Shown: piece by piece, positions 1 to 10,730 of the stretch
How the letters are laid out: each line of letters opens with the position of its first letter
Numbering within the stretch: position 1 is the first letter of the stretch
NCBI GenBank assembly: GCA_039707465.1
Contig: CM077643.1
Location: 202,366,605-202,430,604, forward strand
DNA from: Rhabdophis nuchalis
Taxonomy: Eukaryota > Chordata > Lepidosauria > Squamata > Natricidae
DNA: 64,000 nucleotides
Direction: 5' to 3'
Position numbers and translations under genes: made by a program
The notes under the pieces: model-generated
Told to the model about the DNA's origin: nothing
What the model saw: the letters and a program-made list of their open reading frames with translations, nothing else
Database searches by the model: none

Positions 1-624
1 CAGAACAAAGAAATCGCCATCTTGCCGCCTCTCCTATGGGAGTGCGAAGAAAGTGAAAGCAAAGTAAAAGTTTCCACTGTTTAAACAAGCCACAGATATA
101 GTGTTGCCAATTGTAATTCCAGCATTGAAACAAAGTTTCTTTAGTTGGTATAAGAACGGATGATGTTAATCTTTCTCTCTCCTTGATTCGGGGAGCATTT
201 TAAATAGCCGCTTTTACGAGAGGGTTTTTTTGTAATTGAAACTCCCTCCTCTGTTCTTCTTTTTTTACAATGATTTAATGGATCGTAAAGCAATAACTCA
301 CAGTCACTTTTCCTTTGAAAGAAGGTCCCGCTGCAGCACCAGGTCCGGCATTTCAGCCCGTCTTCTTTTTTCTGCTAATTCCAGTAAGCGTTGGCAAGGG
401 GGTCGCACCCCCACCCCCGCTTTCCGCTCCCTCAGCTCCTAGAGCAAAGCGGAAAAGGGCATCCAGCCCACCGCCGTCGGTACGGAAGCCCCCCACAGCC
501 GCTCGTCCGGCAGGAAGTTAACCAAACTCCCTGGACCCCCCTGGGGGGCCAGCTGAAAAAGCAAGCGGCAGGAGCGCCCGAAAGCACTTCTGTTGCCGTT
601 GAGAACCAGAAATGAAGTCCAGTG
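1..624. other. Unassigned segment, GC-rich from about 310
   Basis: The first ~300 bases are mixed composition; about 310-600 is GC- and CpG-rich with C-runs. Several short overlapping open frames exist on both strands, none with a recognisable domain. The segment ends abruptly where recognisable Tc1-like transposon sequence begins near 625. I checked it for the SATB2 homeobox exon on the minus strand and saw nothing matching. It could be the 5' leader of a retroelement or a CpG-rich genomic remnant; I cannot assign it. Confidence 0.4.
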
Positions 625-1930
625 TGGTCACTTTTGAATGCTGGCGGTGCTTTCACTCTGGTGGTAGCATGAGACGGAGTCTACAACCCACACATGGCTC
701 AGGTAGTGCAGCTCATCCAGGATGGCACATCAATGCGAGCTGTGGCAAGAAGGTTTGCTGTGTCTGTCAGCATAGAGTCCAGAACATGGAGGCGCTACCA
801 GGAGACAGGCCAGTACATCAGAAGATGTGGAGGAAGCCATAGGAGGGCAACAACCCAGCAGCAGGACCGCTACCTTCACCTTTGTGCAAGGAGGGACAGG
901 AGGAGCACTGCCAGAGCACTGCACAATTACCTCCAGTGGGCCACAAATGTACATGTGGCTGCTCATATGGTTAGAAACAGACTCCATGAGGGTGGTATGA
1001 GGACAGACGTCCACAGGTGGGGGTTGTGCTTACAGCCCAACACCGTGCAGGATGTTTGGCATTTGCCAGAGATCACAAAGATTGGCAACTTCGCCACTGG
1101 TACCCTGTGCTCTTCACAGATGAAAGCAGGTTCACACTGAGCACATGTGACAGCCGTGACAGGGTCTGGAGATGCCGTGGAGAACATCCTGTTGCCTGCA
1201 GCATTCTCCAGCATGACCGGTTTGGCAGTGGGTCAGTAATGGCATGGGGTGACATTTCTTTAGGGAGCCACACAGCCCTCCATGTGCTCACCAGAGGTAG
1301 CCTGACTGCCATTAGGTACCAAGATAAGACCCTCAGACCCCTTATGAGACCATATGCTGGTGCAATTGGCCCTGGGTTCCCCCTCATGCAAGGCAATGCT
1401 AGACCTCATGTGGCTGGAGTGTGTCAGCAGTTCCATGATGAAGGCATTGATGATATGGACTGACCCGCCTGTTCTCCAGACCTGAATCCAATTGAGCATG
1501 TCTGGGAAATCATGTCTCGCTTCATCCACCAACCATAGACTGTCCAGGAGTTGGGGGATGCTTTAGTCTAGGTGTGGGATGAGACCCCTCAGAAGACCAT
1601 CCAACACCTCATCAGGAGCATGCCCAGGCATTGTAGGGAGGTCATACAGGCACATGGATGCCCCACACGCCACTGAGCCTTATTTTGACTTATTTTAAGG
1701 ACATTACATCAGTTGGATCAGCCTGTAGTGTTGTTTTCCACATTACTTTCGGTTGTAACTCCAAATCCAAACCTCCATGGGTTGCTCAATTTGATTTCCA
1801 TTGATAATTTTTGTGTGAATTTGTTGTCAGCACATTCTACTACGTAATGAACAATGTATTTAATAAGAATATTTCATTCATTCAGATCTAGGATGTCTTA
1901 TTTCTGTGTTCCCTTTATTTTTTTGAGCAG
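625..1930 (+). mobile_element. Tc1-like DNA transposon, 5'-truncated
   Basis: The segment has the layout of a vertebrate Tc1-like element: a short leader, a transposase relic (about 694-1678), and a 3' flank ending at a terminal-repeat-like end near 1905-1930 that reads GTTCCCTTTATTTTTTTGAG. No matching inverted end is visible upstream, so the left terminus and much of the 5' leader are missing. With one terminus gone and a broken transposase it cannot move by itself. It lies in the last SATB2 intron. Confidence 0.8.
694..1678 (+). pseudogene. Tc1/mariner-family transposase pseudogene
   Basis: The start region encodes a paired-like helix-turn-helix ([21 protein letters not shown]), as in Tc1 DNA-binding domains. 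A frameshift near 1000-1020 moves the frame to 1017-1463, which carries the first catalytic aspartate region (FTDESRF), then GNARPH where the family has DNARPH, so the second catalytic Asp is Gly. A TGA at 1461-1463 replaces a Trp codon. The frame then continues through SPDLNPIEH, which holds the third acidic residue, with two further TAG stops before the end. The family normally uses a DDE triad for cut-and-paste transposition. Here frameshift, stops and catalytic substitution make it a clear pseudogene. Confidence 0.88.
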
Positions 1931-2004
1931 CTTGTTTTGATTTTCTGCCCCAAGCAAAAAGAAATAAAATTTGGACTACTATATAATTTATATAACATCT
2001 GAAG

Positions 2005-2395
2005 GTAACATACAGTCCTTGACTTATTATCAAAACTGGAACCAGAACTTCTGTCATTAGTTGGTCTGGTTATAAAGGAAGTCATCACTAGATTTATGAT
2101 CATTTTTACTATGATTGTGAAGAAAATCACTATTGTTAAGAGAATCACATGGTCGTTAAGTGAATCCAGCTTCCCCAATTGATTTGGCTCATCAGAAGAA
2201 TGGGAAGGTTGCCAATTATGATCATATATATGACTGCAAGATATTGTAACCATCATAAATGCAAGCTGGTACCCAAACACTCAAATTGTGATCACATTAT
2301 TGCGGGACTGGTGTCATAGTGATAACTTGAGGATGGATCATAAGCCAGTTTTTTCAAGACTGTCATAACGCCAAACCATCATTAAATGAATTGTT
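2005..2395. repeat. Decayed squamate DNA repeat, same family as 49853-50258
   Basis: It begins with a CAGTCCTTGACTTA-like end and contains the phrases of the family seen in better shape at 49853-50258 (runs resembling 'TTGTTAAG', 'TGATCACAT', 'CATAA'). The internal order is recognisable but heavily mutated, and the right end is not clear. A chance ORF on the minus strand covers it and is not a gene. Confidence 0.45.
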
Positions 2396-5096
2396 AAACT
2401 CAATGGCAACCTGCAATGCTCTCAGTACCTAGATCGGGCAATTCTATTCCCGTTTAACTTTTTTGGTGATAAACATTCTCAAATGACCATTCCTTCTGCC
2501 AGAAAATACTTCCTTTGCACTATATATATGGATTTGTTCTGTACTCTTTCATCCAGTTTTCACATTTCAGCAATAATATACTGAGTATTAAATGTCCTTC
2601 ATCTCAGGTAAGGGAAAATAGTTTCCTAAAGAAAATCTCTAAGGTCAACTAGCAATTAACTGCTGAGTCCTGATTGAATATACTATTGACAGCTCTCATA
2701 TTAGGCAGTTTCCTGTTTATTAAGCTTTATAGGTTACCAGGTGCCAAGACATCAAAATGTCAATAATTTATTAATGCTAGATTATCCCTGCTCCCCCTCT
2801 TTCTCTCAACAAATGCTCATATACAGTATTAAGACACAATGAAATTATAGAAATCCACATACTCATCTAAAATGCACAGACCAATAAATATGTCTGGAAC
2901 TATCCCTTGAAATCTGTCTTCACCATCTACAATCTATGTACTAATTTTATATATTGATAACTCTCCACCTCCCTTAAAGGAACAATAGGCGAACCCTTAC
3001 TTTCTCATTCTACAATCTAAGCATGGGCTCTTCAAAACACACATGCACTCTAGAATTTATGTAAATTCAGGAACTATCTAATACAAAAAGAATAGTTCAT
3101 ATGATTTTATAGGTGAATCTTTAAATATGATTCAAAAGCTCTGGCTTAAAAGCAGCAGAGACAACAAGATCTTGCTGGTTTCATCAGAATGATGAAAGAA
3201 GGATGGCAGGATCCCTCTGCAAGCTGTGTGCTGTTTGGAAGTGCATGGAATACTACAATGCAAATACAGGAGAAAAGTGAGCGTGCATCATATCATCACA
3301 GTTCTGTTTTTTTCAGTTTTTCCCCCTCATTCCCACAGATGTGAAAAAGTAAACCATGGGAAGAAGGCTACAATTTAATTGTGCATGGGATCCTGAAAGA
3401 CAACACACTGATTTTAGTGTGAGTGATATTTTAGTAATATTTCCATCTTCTAAGAAGCTTTAATTCAGGATTTTTTAAAAAGACTGACACAATGCGATTG
3501 CATTGTTCTCCTTTAAAGTGAACTATATTACAGCTGCCACCTTTTTGTCTCACTAAATTTAGAAGTACTTAGATGAAAACACTGGCACATATTAGCTCTC
3601 ACTGTCTAGGAATTAGCTCTTTTAATTTGATAAAGAGTTATCTATATCAAACATAAACATTTACTAAGAAAAAGCTGATTTTACTCCAGGGTATTATTTT
3701 TTCATTTCTCCCACCAACATTAAGCAGATACTAAGTTAGATTTAATTAACAATTTACAAGAGAGAATTATTTAAGGGGATGTTCACATATTTGGCATTCG
3801 ATGTCTCAAAAAAATATAAAAAGAAAAGTATTTATGAATTTAATAGCAAAAGCATTTTAATTAAATGCTGTCAAAGACAATTGCATTAATGATTGCGCAC
3901 CAAGGAATGCAAAGCTAGCCAAGTATATTTAGCAAACAGGAACTAGGCTTTGGAGGGCCATTATTTATGCTTCCGCAGCAGCAGTGAGTCTAGGTCACAG
4001 TGCCAAGTGAAATCAGTTATGTTATCAGAAATGGTTATATTTATTGAATATATTATTGCAAATTTTAAATCCCAGAAGGCAAATGTTTTTTACTTTCAAA
4101 GTGACAGAAAATTAGTTCCTGCCCATGTAAAGGAAAATACAAGAGAAAATAAAAAATAAATACTAATAAATATTTATCACTTATCTGTTGGAGGGCTTTT
4201 CATGAACATATTTTAAAGAACAAATGGAAATATTACCATATCTCTTCTTAAGTGTTTTAATCAATTAAAGACATTTGTTGTTCAATAAACAGTTGTCATA
4301 AATAAGTAAATAATTATTCTGGTAAACTTTCCTTAATTATTAATGGGCGTTCAAGAGTAATCAAGTAGTATTTTAAAATCTACAAACCGCTGTAAGCTCA
4401 TGCATTTCCTGAACAATTATGGAAGAGCACATGTTCTAAATTTCAGTTACTACCATTATGCATGAGAGTAGTAGAATGGGAGGGAATCCACAATGTCCCC
4501 CACAAATAAAGAAATGTAACTTGATATTCTTATATAATCACATGCACACACACACACACACACACACACACACCAAATACCTTATCAATAGTTTGAAGTG
4601 AAACAAGATGACACAGTGAGTATGAATATTTCTAATATTTCCAAGTAAAAAAGGTGCAGCTTCTAAACTGGAATAGAACTCAACGGAACTCAACAGTTAT
4701 TCAATATATTTACAAAAGTATTCATTACCTAAAATAACTAATAATTTTCTGCTGACAGAATAGCTGTAATTCTACAGTAAACAAAAGTAGTAGTTTCTCC
4801 ATCTCAAATTATATACCCTATTTTTATGGCTTTCCACATTTATAATGAATGACTTGTACTGCCTTATATGAAATTCCACAAAATCATAGGTAACCAAAAT
4901 ATATGGGGAAAGCAATTTTGTTCTATGCAGTCTACAACTTAGCTCTTGCTCATTTTATCACTAACAGTTAAAAAAAGCACAAAAGTCAATGATTTGTTCA
5001 GCTTCTTACAGCACTATAGCTATTAGAAAATGTAGCAATGAGAGCAAATACAATTATTTTACATAATACATGATTTTATATAGAAAATAGTGTATA
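2396..5096. other. SATB2 intron, mostly unique AT-rich sequence
   Basis: No gene seen. It contains a (CA)n microsatellite at 4545-4574. A stretch around 3780-3960 has non-repetitive, homeodomain-site-like sequence (TTAATTAA and TTAATGATT motifs) and could be a conserved noncoding element, though this cannot be judged from one genome. Confidence 0.6.
4545..4574. repeat. (CA)n microsatellite
   Basis: About 15 uninterrupted CA dinucleotides inside the SATB2 intron. Confidence 0.97.
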
Positions 5097-6225
5097 CCGT
5101 ATTTTTTGGAGTATAAGATGCACCTTTTTTCCTCTAAAAAGAGGCTGAAAATCTGGGTGCATCTTATACATCGAATACAGCAATTTTTGCCTCCTGAAAC
5201 CCTGCCCCTTCACCAAAATGGCCACACGCATATCCTTATGGAGGCTTTCAGAGAGCTGCTGGGGGCTGGGGAGGCAGAAATTAGCAAAAAACAGGGCGTT
5301 TTTGCCACCCCCCAGCCCCCAGCAGCACTCCATAAGCCTCCATAAGGCTATGCATGCAATTTCTTTGACCAAAAACTGGCCCATTTTTGTGATAAATGTG
5401 CCAGTTTTTTGCTCATTTTTGACACACACCCCCAGGAGCACTCTGCAAGCCCCCCCCCCCCCCGGCTATTCATGCCTTTTATTTGGGGAAAAAAACAGGC
5501 CCGTTTTTGCAAAAAATGGGCCGTTTGGGGGAGATTTGCAAAGTGCAACAAGGTTTTTTTCCCCCCTTTTGGAAAGCTGTTTAGTTAGAATGATTGATGA
5601 GAATTACATAGGTCAAGTACTGTGCCTGCAGAAACAAAGATTTGTCCCAAAGGTGGTCAGTGATTTCCTTCTCCAGCACATGTAAATACACCTGAAAACA
5701 TCTACCTACCTACCTACTCTCTCTCTCTACCGACCTATCTACTGTATTTCTCTCTCTCTCTCTCTCTCTTTCTCTATCCCTCCACCTACCTAGCTACACT
5801 CTTTCTCTTCCTACCTATCTACTGTACTTCTCTCCCCCCTCTATATACCTACCTACCTACTCTCTCTCCCCCTATTTACTGTATTTCTCTCTATATATCT
5901 CTATTTCTCTCTCTATCCCTCTCCCTACCTATCTACCTACTCTCTCTCTCACCTACCTACTGTATTTCTCTATCTCCCCCCCCCTCTATCTACCTATCTA
6001 CCTACTCTCTCTCTCGTCCTACCTATCTACTATATTTCTCTCTCTCTCTATTTCTCTTTATCCCTCTATCTACCTACCTACACACTCTCTCTCCCTACCT
6101 ACCTACTGTATTTCTCTCACTCTCTCTCCCCCTCTATCTACCTACCTACTCTTTTAAAAAAATTGCCTCTTCAAAACCTGGGTGTGTCTTATACTCCGGT
6201 GCGTTTTATACTCCGAAAAATATGA
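5097..6225 (+). mobile_element. Non-autonomous DNA transposon (MITE) with TA flanks, copy 1
   Basis: The left end reads CCGTATTTTTTGGAGTATAA and the right end (near 6185-6225) is its approximate inverse complement (CTCCGAAAAATATGA). A TA dinucleotide sits immediately outside each end, as for Tc1/mariner-type target duplications. No transposase is encoded. The middle has GC-rich segments (about 5160-5540) followed by about 450 bp of CTAC/TCTC tetranucleotide array (5700-6150). A second, inverted copy with the same ends and the same core lies at 30996-31967. Superfamily placement rests on the TA flanks only. Confidence 0.75.
5700..6152. repeat. Interrupted (CTAC)n/(TCTC)n array inside MITE copy 1
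   Basis: Alternating blocks of CTAC and CTCT repeats with recurring 'CTGTATTTCTCT' phrases, giving a higher-order repeat of roughly 60-100 bp. The same block types, reverse complemented, form the core of the other copy at 31065-31500. Confidence 0.85.
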
Positions 6226-7964
6226 TATGCCAGAGTGTGAAATTAGGCATTTTATAGAATGCCTATGAAATCTATAAAATGCCAAAAATGAGACATCAAA
6301 CTATAAAATACTTAATATTTCACCCATTCTAGGCATTCTATGCAATGTCAAAAGACAAACTGGTAAAGCATAAAATATTTCCGCTAAAATGCCATGCTAT
6401 CCTTCCTTGTTGCAACAAGTAGATTAATGTTGGTCTTTTCCTCTAGTTTTTTTCAGTAAGAAAGTCCTGTACTTCATCAATCAAAGTTCAAAGTTTATCA
6501 TTGAACAATGTATCCTCTGCTCTGTACACATTTAATTTTTTTTTGTTCCATTCAATTAGATCCAAGATTCCCTAGAAAAGTCCTTGCAATTTTCTTTGCA
6601 AAGCTTTTTTCCACCCCAGAAGTGGTTTGCCCTTGCCCGATTCCTGGGGTTGTGAGAAAGTGACTGTCCCAAGGTCCCCCAGATCACTTTGAGCCTAAAA
6701 TGGGACTAGAATTCCCAGTTTCCAGGATAATGCCTTAACCACTACCACAACCTGACTTTCATGTTTAATATACTACCTGCATAAAAAGCCTAAGTAAGTA
6801 GAAGCAACTCTCTCATAGCCCATTTCAGACATGACTGTAGTATGCAATCTCTATCTGTGAGGAAATAGAAAAGGAATAAGTGCTCAAGACTATGCTTTTG
6901 AAAAACATAGTAAATGACAACTGAAAGATTAGACTGAAATCTTGGGGGGCAAAAATCAAGATTAAGTCTAAATTCAAAGCAGAATGCTGACCAATTGAAA
7001 AACATCCTGCGGAATATTTTTTCCAAGAAATAACGTATGCCAAAGAGAAAATACATAAATTTTAAATTTTTGTTTCACAAAGTAAAATGCCCTCTTTCTC
7101 CAAAAGCTTTTACTGTACACATCAATTAAGAAGCAACTCCAATTAGTTTGGAGTTTTTTCCACTGACATATTGGAGAGAAAAATAGTGTTATTCAATAAA
7201 AATATAGCTGTTGAAAAGATCTAGCATTTTAAAATCATGTTTTATTAAAAAGAAATCTGGAAAAATTGTACTTTTCCTGTTTTATACTTTTAAAAGAAAG
7301 CAATAAACTTCCACTAGCAATTATAAATAACTATTCCAATATGTTATTGAATTATTAAGGCACTCAAACCATGCTAATTAAGAAAAATTAAGAAGACTGA
7401 TTTTATATAAAATGTACACTTACAAAAAAAACATTAACTACTAAGATAGTAAAATAATTATCATCTTATCACAAAAACTTTTGCCACTTTATGCTTTACA
7501 CTGCCTCTATTTTTTCATTCTGCTATGACTTCTTTAGAAGTCAGAAAGTAAAATAGGATTCAAATATTTGCAAATACTTGCTTTTCTTGTTTAAACCTGC
7601 TACTTCATTTATGTTTGGACATGTTGATTCTGTACAACTTTTGCCTCCAGTAGTTTTCTAGAAATGAATGACTATGGATGTTGAGAAATTGAAACCAAAT
7701 ACAGTTTTATGTTACACCTAGAAACAGTTTTCCAGGATGTGTTCATTCATATTTTTTCCATTTTGTATCAATCCAGAATATTTATTTAAATTTTGTGTGA
7801 ATAAATTATTTCAAACATATTATGTCTAAATATATTTGTCTTAAACTACAGTATATCTTACTATACTTTATAGTGAAAATTAAATTATGGTTTTATCCAT
7901 ACCTTAAGTCATAATGCTCAGGGCTGTATTTCTAAAAAGTACAAAAGGAAAACTATACAATACA
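6226..7964. other. SATB2 intron, with one possible old SINE
   Basis: Mostly AT-rich unique intron sequence. About 6600-6765 resembles an old MIR-like/tRNA-type SINE in minus orientation (a B-box-like element reversed near GGGACTAGAATTCCC, followed by 'CCTTAACCACTACC'). No coding exon was found. Confidence 0.5.
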
Positions 7965-8737
7965 ATACAATAGCAGAGTTAGAAGGGACCTTGGAGGTCT
8001 TCTAGTCCAACCCCCTGCCATGCAGGAAACCTTATACCGTTTCAGACAAATGGCTATCCAACATCATCTTAAAGACTTCCAGTGTTGGGGCGTTCACAAC
8101 TTCTAGAGGCAAGCTGTTCCACTGATTAATTGTTCTGTCAGGAAACTTCTCCTCAGTTCTAAGTTGCTTCTCTCCTTGATTAGTTTCCACCCATTGCTTC
8201 TTGTTCTGCCCTCAGGTGCTTTGGAGAATAGTTTGACTCACTCTTCTTTGTAGCAACCCCTGAGATACTGGAACACTACTATCATTTCTCCCCTAGTCCT
8301 TCTTTTCATTAAACTAGACATACCCAGTTCCTGCAACCGTTTATCATATGTTTTAGCCTCCAGTCCCCTAATCATCTTTGTTGCTCTTCTCTGCTCTCTT
8401 TCTAGTGTCTCCACATCTTTTCTACATTGTGGTGACCAAAACTAAATGCAGTATTCCAAGTGTGGCCTTACCAAGGCATTATAAAGTGGTATTAACACTT
8501 CACGTGATCTTGATTCTATCACTCTGTTTATGCAGCCCAGAACTGTGTTGGCTTTTTTGGCAGCTGCTGCACACTGCTGGTTCATATTTAAATGGTTGCC
8601 CACTAGGACTCCAAGATCCCTCTCACAGTTGCTACTATTGAGCAAGGTACCACCTATACTGTACCTGTGCATTTTGTTTTTCTTGCCTAAATGTAGAACC
8701 TTACTTTTTTCATTGTTGAATTTCATTTTGTTAGATA

Positions 8738-9457
8738 GTGACCGAGTGGCTGTGGTTTCCGGCGCCGCAACATAGCCAGTTGGCTCCATCTCTGGCTATT
8801 GGGGGCGAGACACTGGCTCCCGCAGAAAGGGCGCGCAACTTGGGTGTCCTCCTGGACTCTCGGCTGTCCTTGGACGACCATGTGACGGCCGTAGCCAGGG
8901 GGGCCTTCTATCAAGTATACCTGATACGCCAGTTGCATCCCTTTCTGGATCGTGGTGCCTTACGTACAGTCACTCAAGCTCTCGTCACTTCCCGCCTGGA
9001 CTACTGTAATGCTCTCTACATGGGGCTTCCCTTGAGGTGCACCCGGAGGCTTCAGTTAGTGCAGAATGCGGCTGCGCGGGGGATTTGGGGAATCTCTAGA
9101 TACTCCCATATAGCACCTCTCCTGCGTGAGCTGCACTGGCTGCCTGTGACTTTCCGGTTGCGCTTCAAGGTCTTAGTGACCATCTTTAAAGCGCTCCATG
9201 GCATAGGACCTGGCTACTTGCAGGACCGCCTCCTGCCACATACTTCCACCTGGCCTGTCTGCTCCCACAGGGTGGGCCTCCTCAGGGTGCCGTCCGCCAG
9301 ACAGTGCCGGCTGGCGGCCCCCAGGGGAAGAGCCTTCTTTGTGGCTGGTCCAGCCCTCTGGAACGAACTGCCCCCCGACCTCCGCACAATCACGGACCTT
9401 CGCCTCTTCCGTCGAGCACTTAAAACACACTTCTTCCATGTGGCCGGCCTGACATAG
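8738..9457 (+). pseudogene. L2 ORF2 C-terminal fragment
   Basis: A 239-codon open stretch corresponding to the thumb and C-terminal part of an L2 ORF2 protein. It lacks the endonuclease domain and the YADD palm motif, and there is no real start: the frame opens with the truncated element. The lack of stops suggests fairly recent insertion rather than function. Its best relative in this window is the C-terminal half of the frame at 17540-19129. Confidence 0.88.
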
Positions 9458-9628
9458 TTATGTTTATTATTGAATTTTTAGCTCGGTTTTTAAATTAAGT
9501 TTTAGCACGGGTCAAATTCATTTAATTTAAGTTTAAACTTACTTGTTGTCTGTTTATTTATATTTTATTTTTATTCCTGTGCACCGCCCTGAGTCCCATT
9601 TGGGAGAGAGGGCGGTATAAAAGTATGA

Positions 9629-9644
9629 ATAAAGTAAAGTAAAG
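9629..9644 (+). repeat. (TAAAG)n LINE tail
   Basis: Three pentamer units terminate the nested L2 fragment, a typical L2/CR1 3' tail. Confidence 0.8.
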
Positions 9645-10730
9645 TGCCCAATGTTCAAGTTTGTCAAGATCCTTCTGTATCTTAAGCCTATCTTTTGGAG
9701 TGTTGGCTAATCCTGCCAGCTTGGTGTCATCTGCAAATTTGATGAGTTCCCCATTTATCCCTTCATCCATATCATTGATGAAGATGTTGAAGAGTACTGG
9801 GTCTAAAACAGAGCCTTGTGGTACTCCACTGCATACTTCGCTCCATGTAGATGCAGTTCCATTGAGGACTACACATTGAGTGTGGTTGGTCAGCCAGTTA
9901 CAAATCCATCTGGTAATGATGCTGTCTAACCACATTTTTCTATTTTATCTAGTAGTAGGTTACGGTTTACTTTATCAAATGCCTTGTTGAAGCCCTCGTC
10001 AACAGCATTCCTCTGGTCCACTAATTTTGTCACTTTGTCGAAGAAAGCAATAAGATTAGTCTGGCATGATGTTTTTGACAAACCCACATTGGCTTTTGGC
10101 TATTACTTTGTTTACTTCTAGGTGTTCACTAATTTGTTGCTTGATTATCATTTCCAGAATCTTCCCTGGTATTGAGGTCAGGTTGATAGGTCTATAGTTT
10201 CCTGGATTTATTTTTTTTCCTTTTTTTTTGAAGATGAGAACCACATCAGCTCTTTTCCAGTCTTCTGGCAATTCCCCAGTGCTCCAGGATCTCTGAAAGA
10301 TATAGTTCAGTGGTTCTTAGATTTCATCTGTCAGTTCCTTCAGAACCCTGGGGTGTAATCCATCCAATCCTGATGATTTGAACTCGTCTAAGGTAGACAG
10401 ATGCTCACTTACTATTTTCTTCCCTATTTCAACTTGTGTTCCTAATGTGATTTTTGTGGTGCTGTTTTTGGTTGGTTGGACTGTTTTTTCCCTTTGTGTA
10501 AAGACAGATGCAAAAAATGAGTTAAATATTCTGCTTTCTCCCTGTTTTGTCATCTTCTTGTCATTTTCTCCCAGCAATGGACCAATTGTTTCCTTAACTT
10601 TTTTCTTGTTTTTAACATGTTGGATGAAGCTTTTTTTGTTATTTTTTACTTTTGTGGCAAGCCTTTCTTCATTGTGAGCCTTAGCTTTCCTCACTTCATC
10701 TTTACAAGCTCAGGCTATTTGCTGATATTT

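Larger units (their letters stand above)
8737..9645 (+). mobile_element. L2-clade LINE 3' fragment inserted in the CR1
   Basis: An open frame at 8738-9457 encodes the C-terminal end of an L2 ORF2 (VTEWLWF, RNLGVLLDSRLS, SRLDYCNALYMGLP, LRELHWLPV, WNELPPDLRT). It is closely similar to the same region of the larger element at 17337-20690. A short 3' UTR follows, with the hairpin-like GCACCGCCCTGAGTCCC segment and a (TAAAG)n tail. It interrupts the CR1 in the opposite orientation, so it is younger than that CR1. It is severely 5'-truncated and cannot move. Confidence 0.9.
7965..10730 (-). mobile_element. CR1 LINE 3' half, interrupted by a nested L2
   Basis: Read on the minus strand, 10694-9560 encodes reverse-transcriptase segments. 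These include a pre-RT stretch (SGLDGLHPRVLKEL), the NYRPINLTS motif, GVPQGSVLDPVLFN and the FADDTK catalytic box. After the nested insertion (8737-9645), 8735-8442 gives the downstream part (ERDLGVLV, LYNALVRPHLEYC). The 3' region ends near 7965, next to TACAATACAATACAATA repeats. Frameshifts and stops break it, and the 5' half of ORF2 and any ORF1 are absent, so it is a 5'-truncated dead copy. Motifs and wording match CR1-clade LINEs of birds and reptiles. Confidence 0.9.

Noticed and set aside
1..624. Possible SATB2 homeobox exon
   Set aside because: None of the six frames shows homeobox or SATB2 C-terminal wording, and no splice-bounded minus-strand frame continues from PEPVQ.
694..1463. 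Domesticated transposase gene
   Set aside because: A frameshift, three in-frame stops and loss of a catalytic Asp show decay rather than preservation of a reading frame.
5700..6152. Regularly spaced repeats that might suggest a CRISPR-like array
   Set aside because: The units are simple tetranucleotides without unique spacers, inside a eukaryotic transposon.
8738..9457. Independent host gene with a 239-codon frame
   Set aside because: It is the C-terminal part of an L2 ORF2, matching the 17540-19129 element, and lacks a start of its own.
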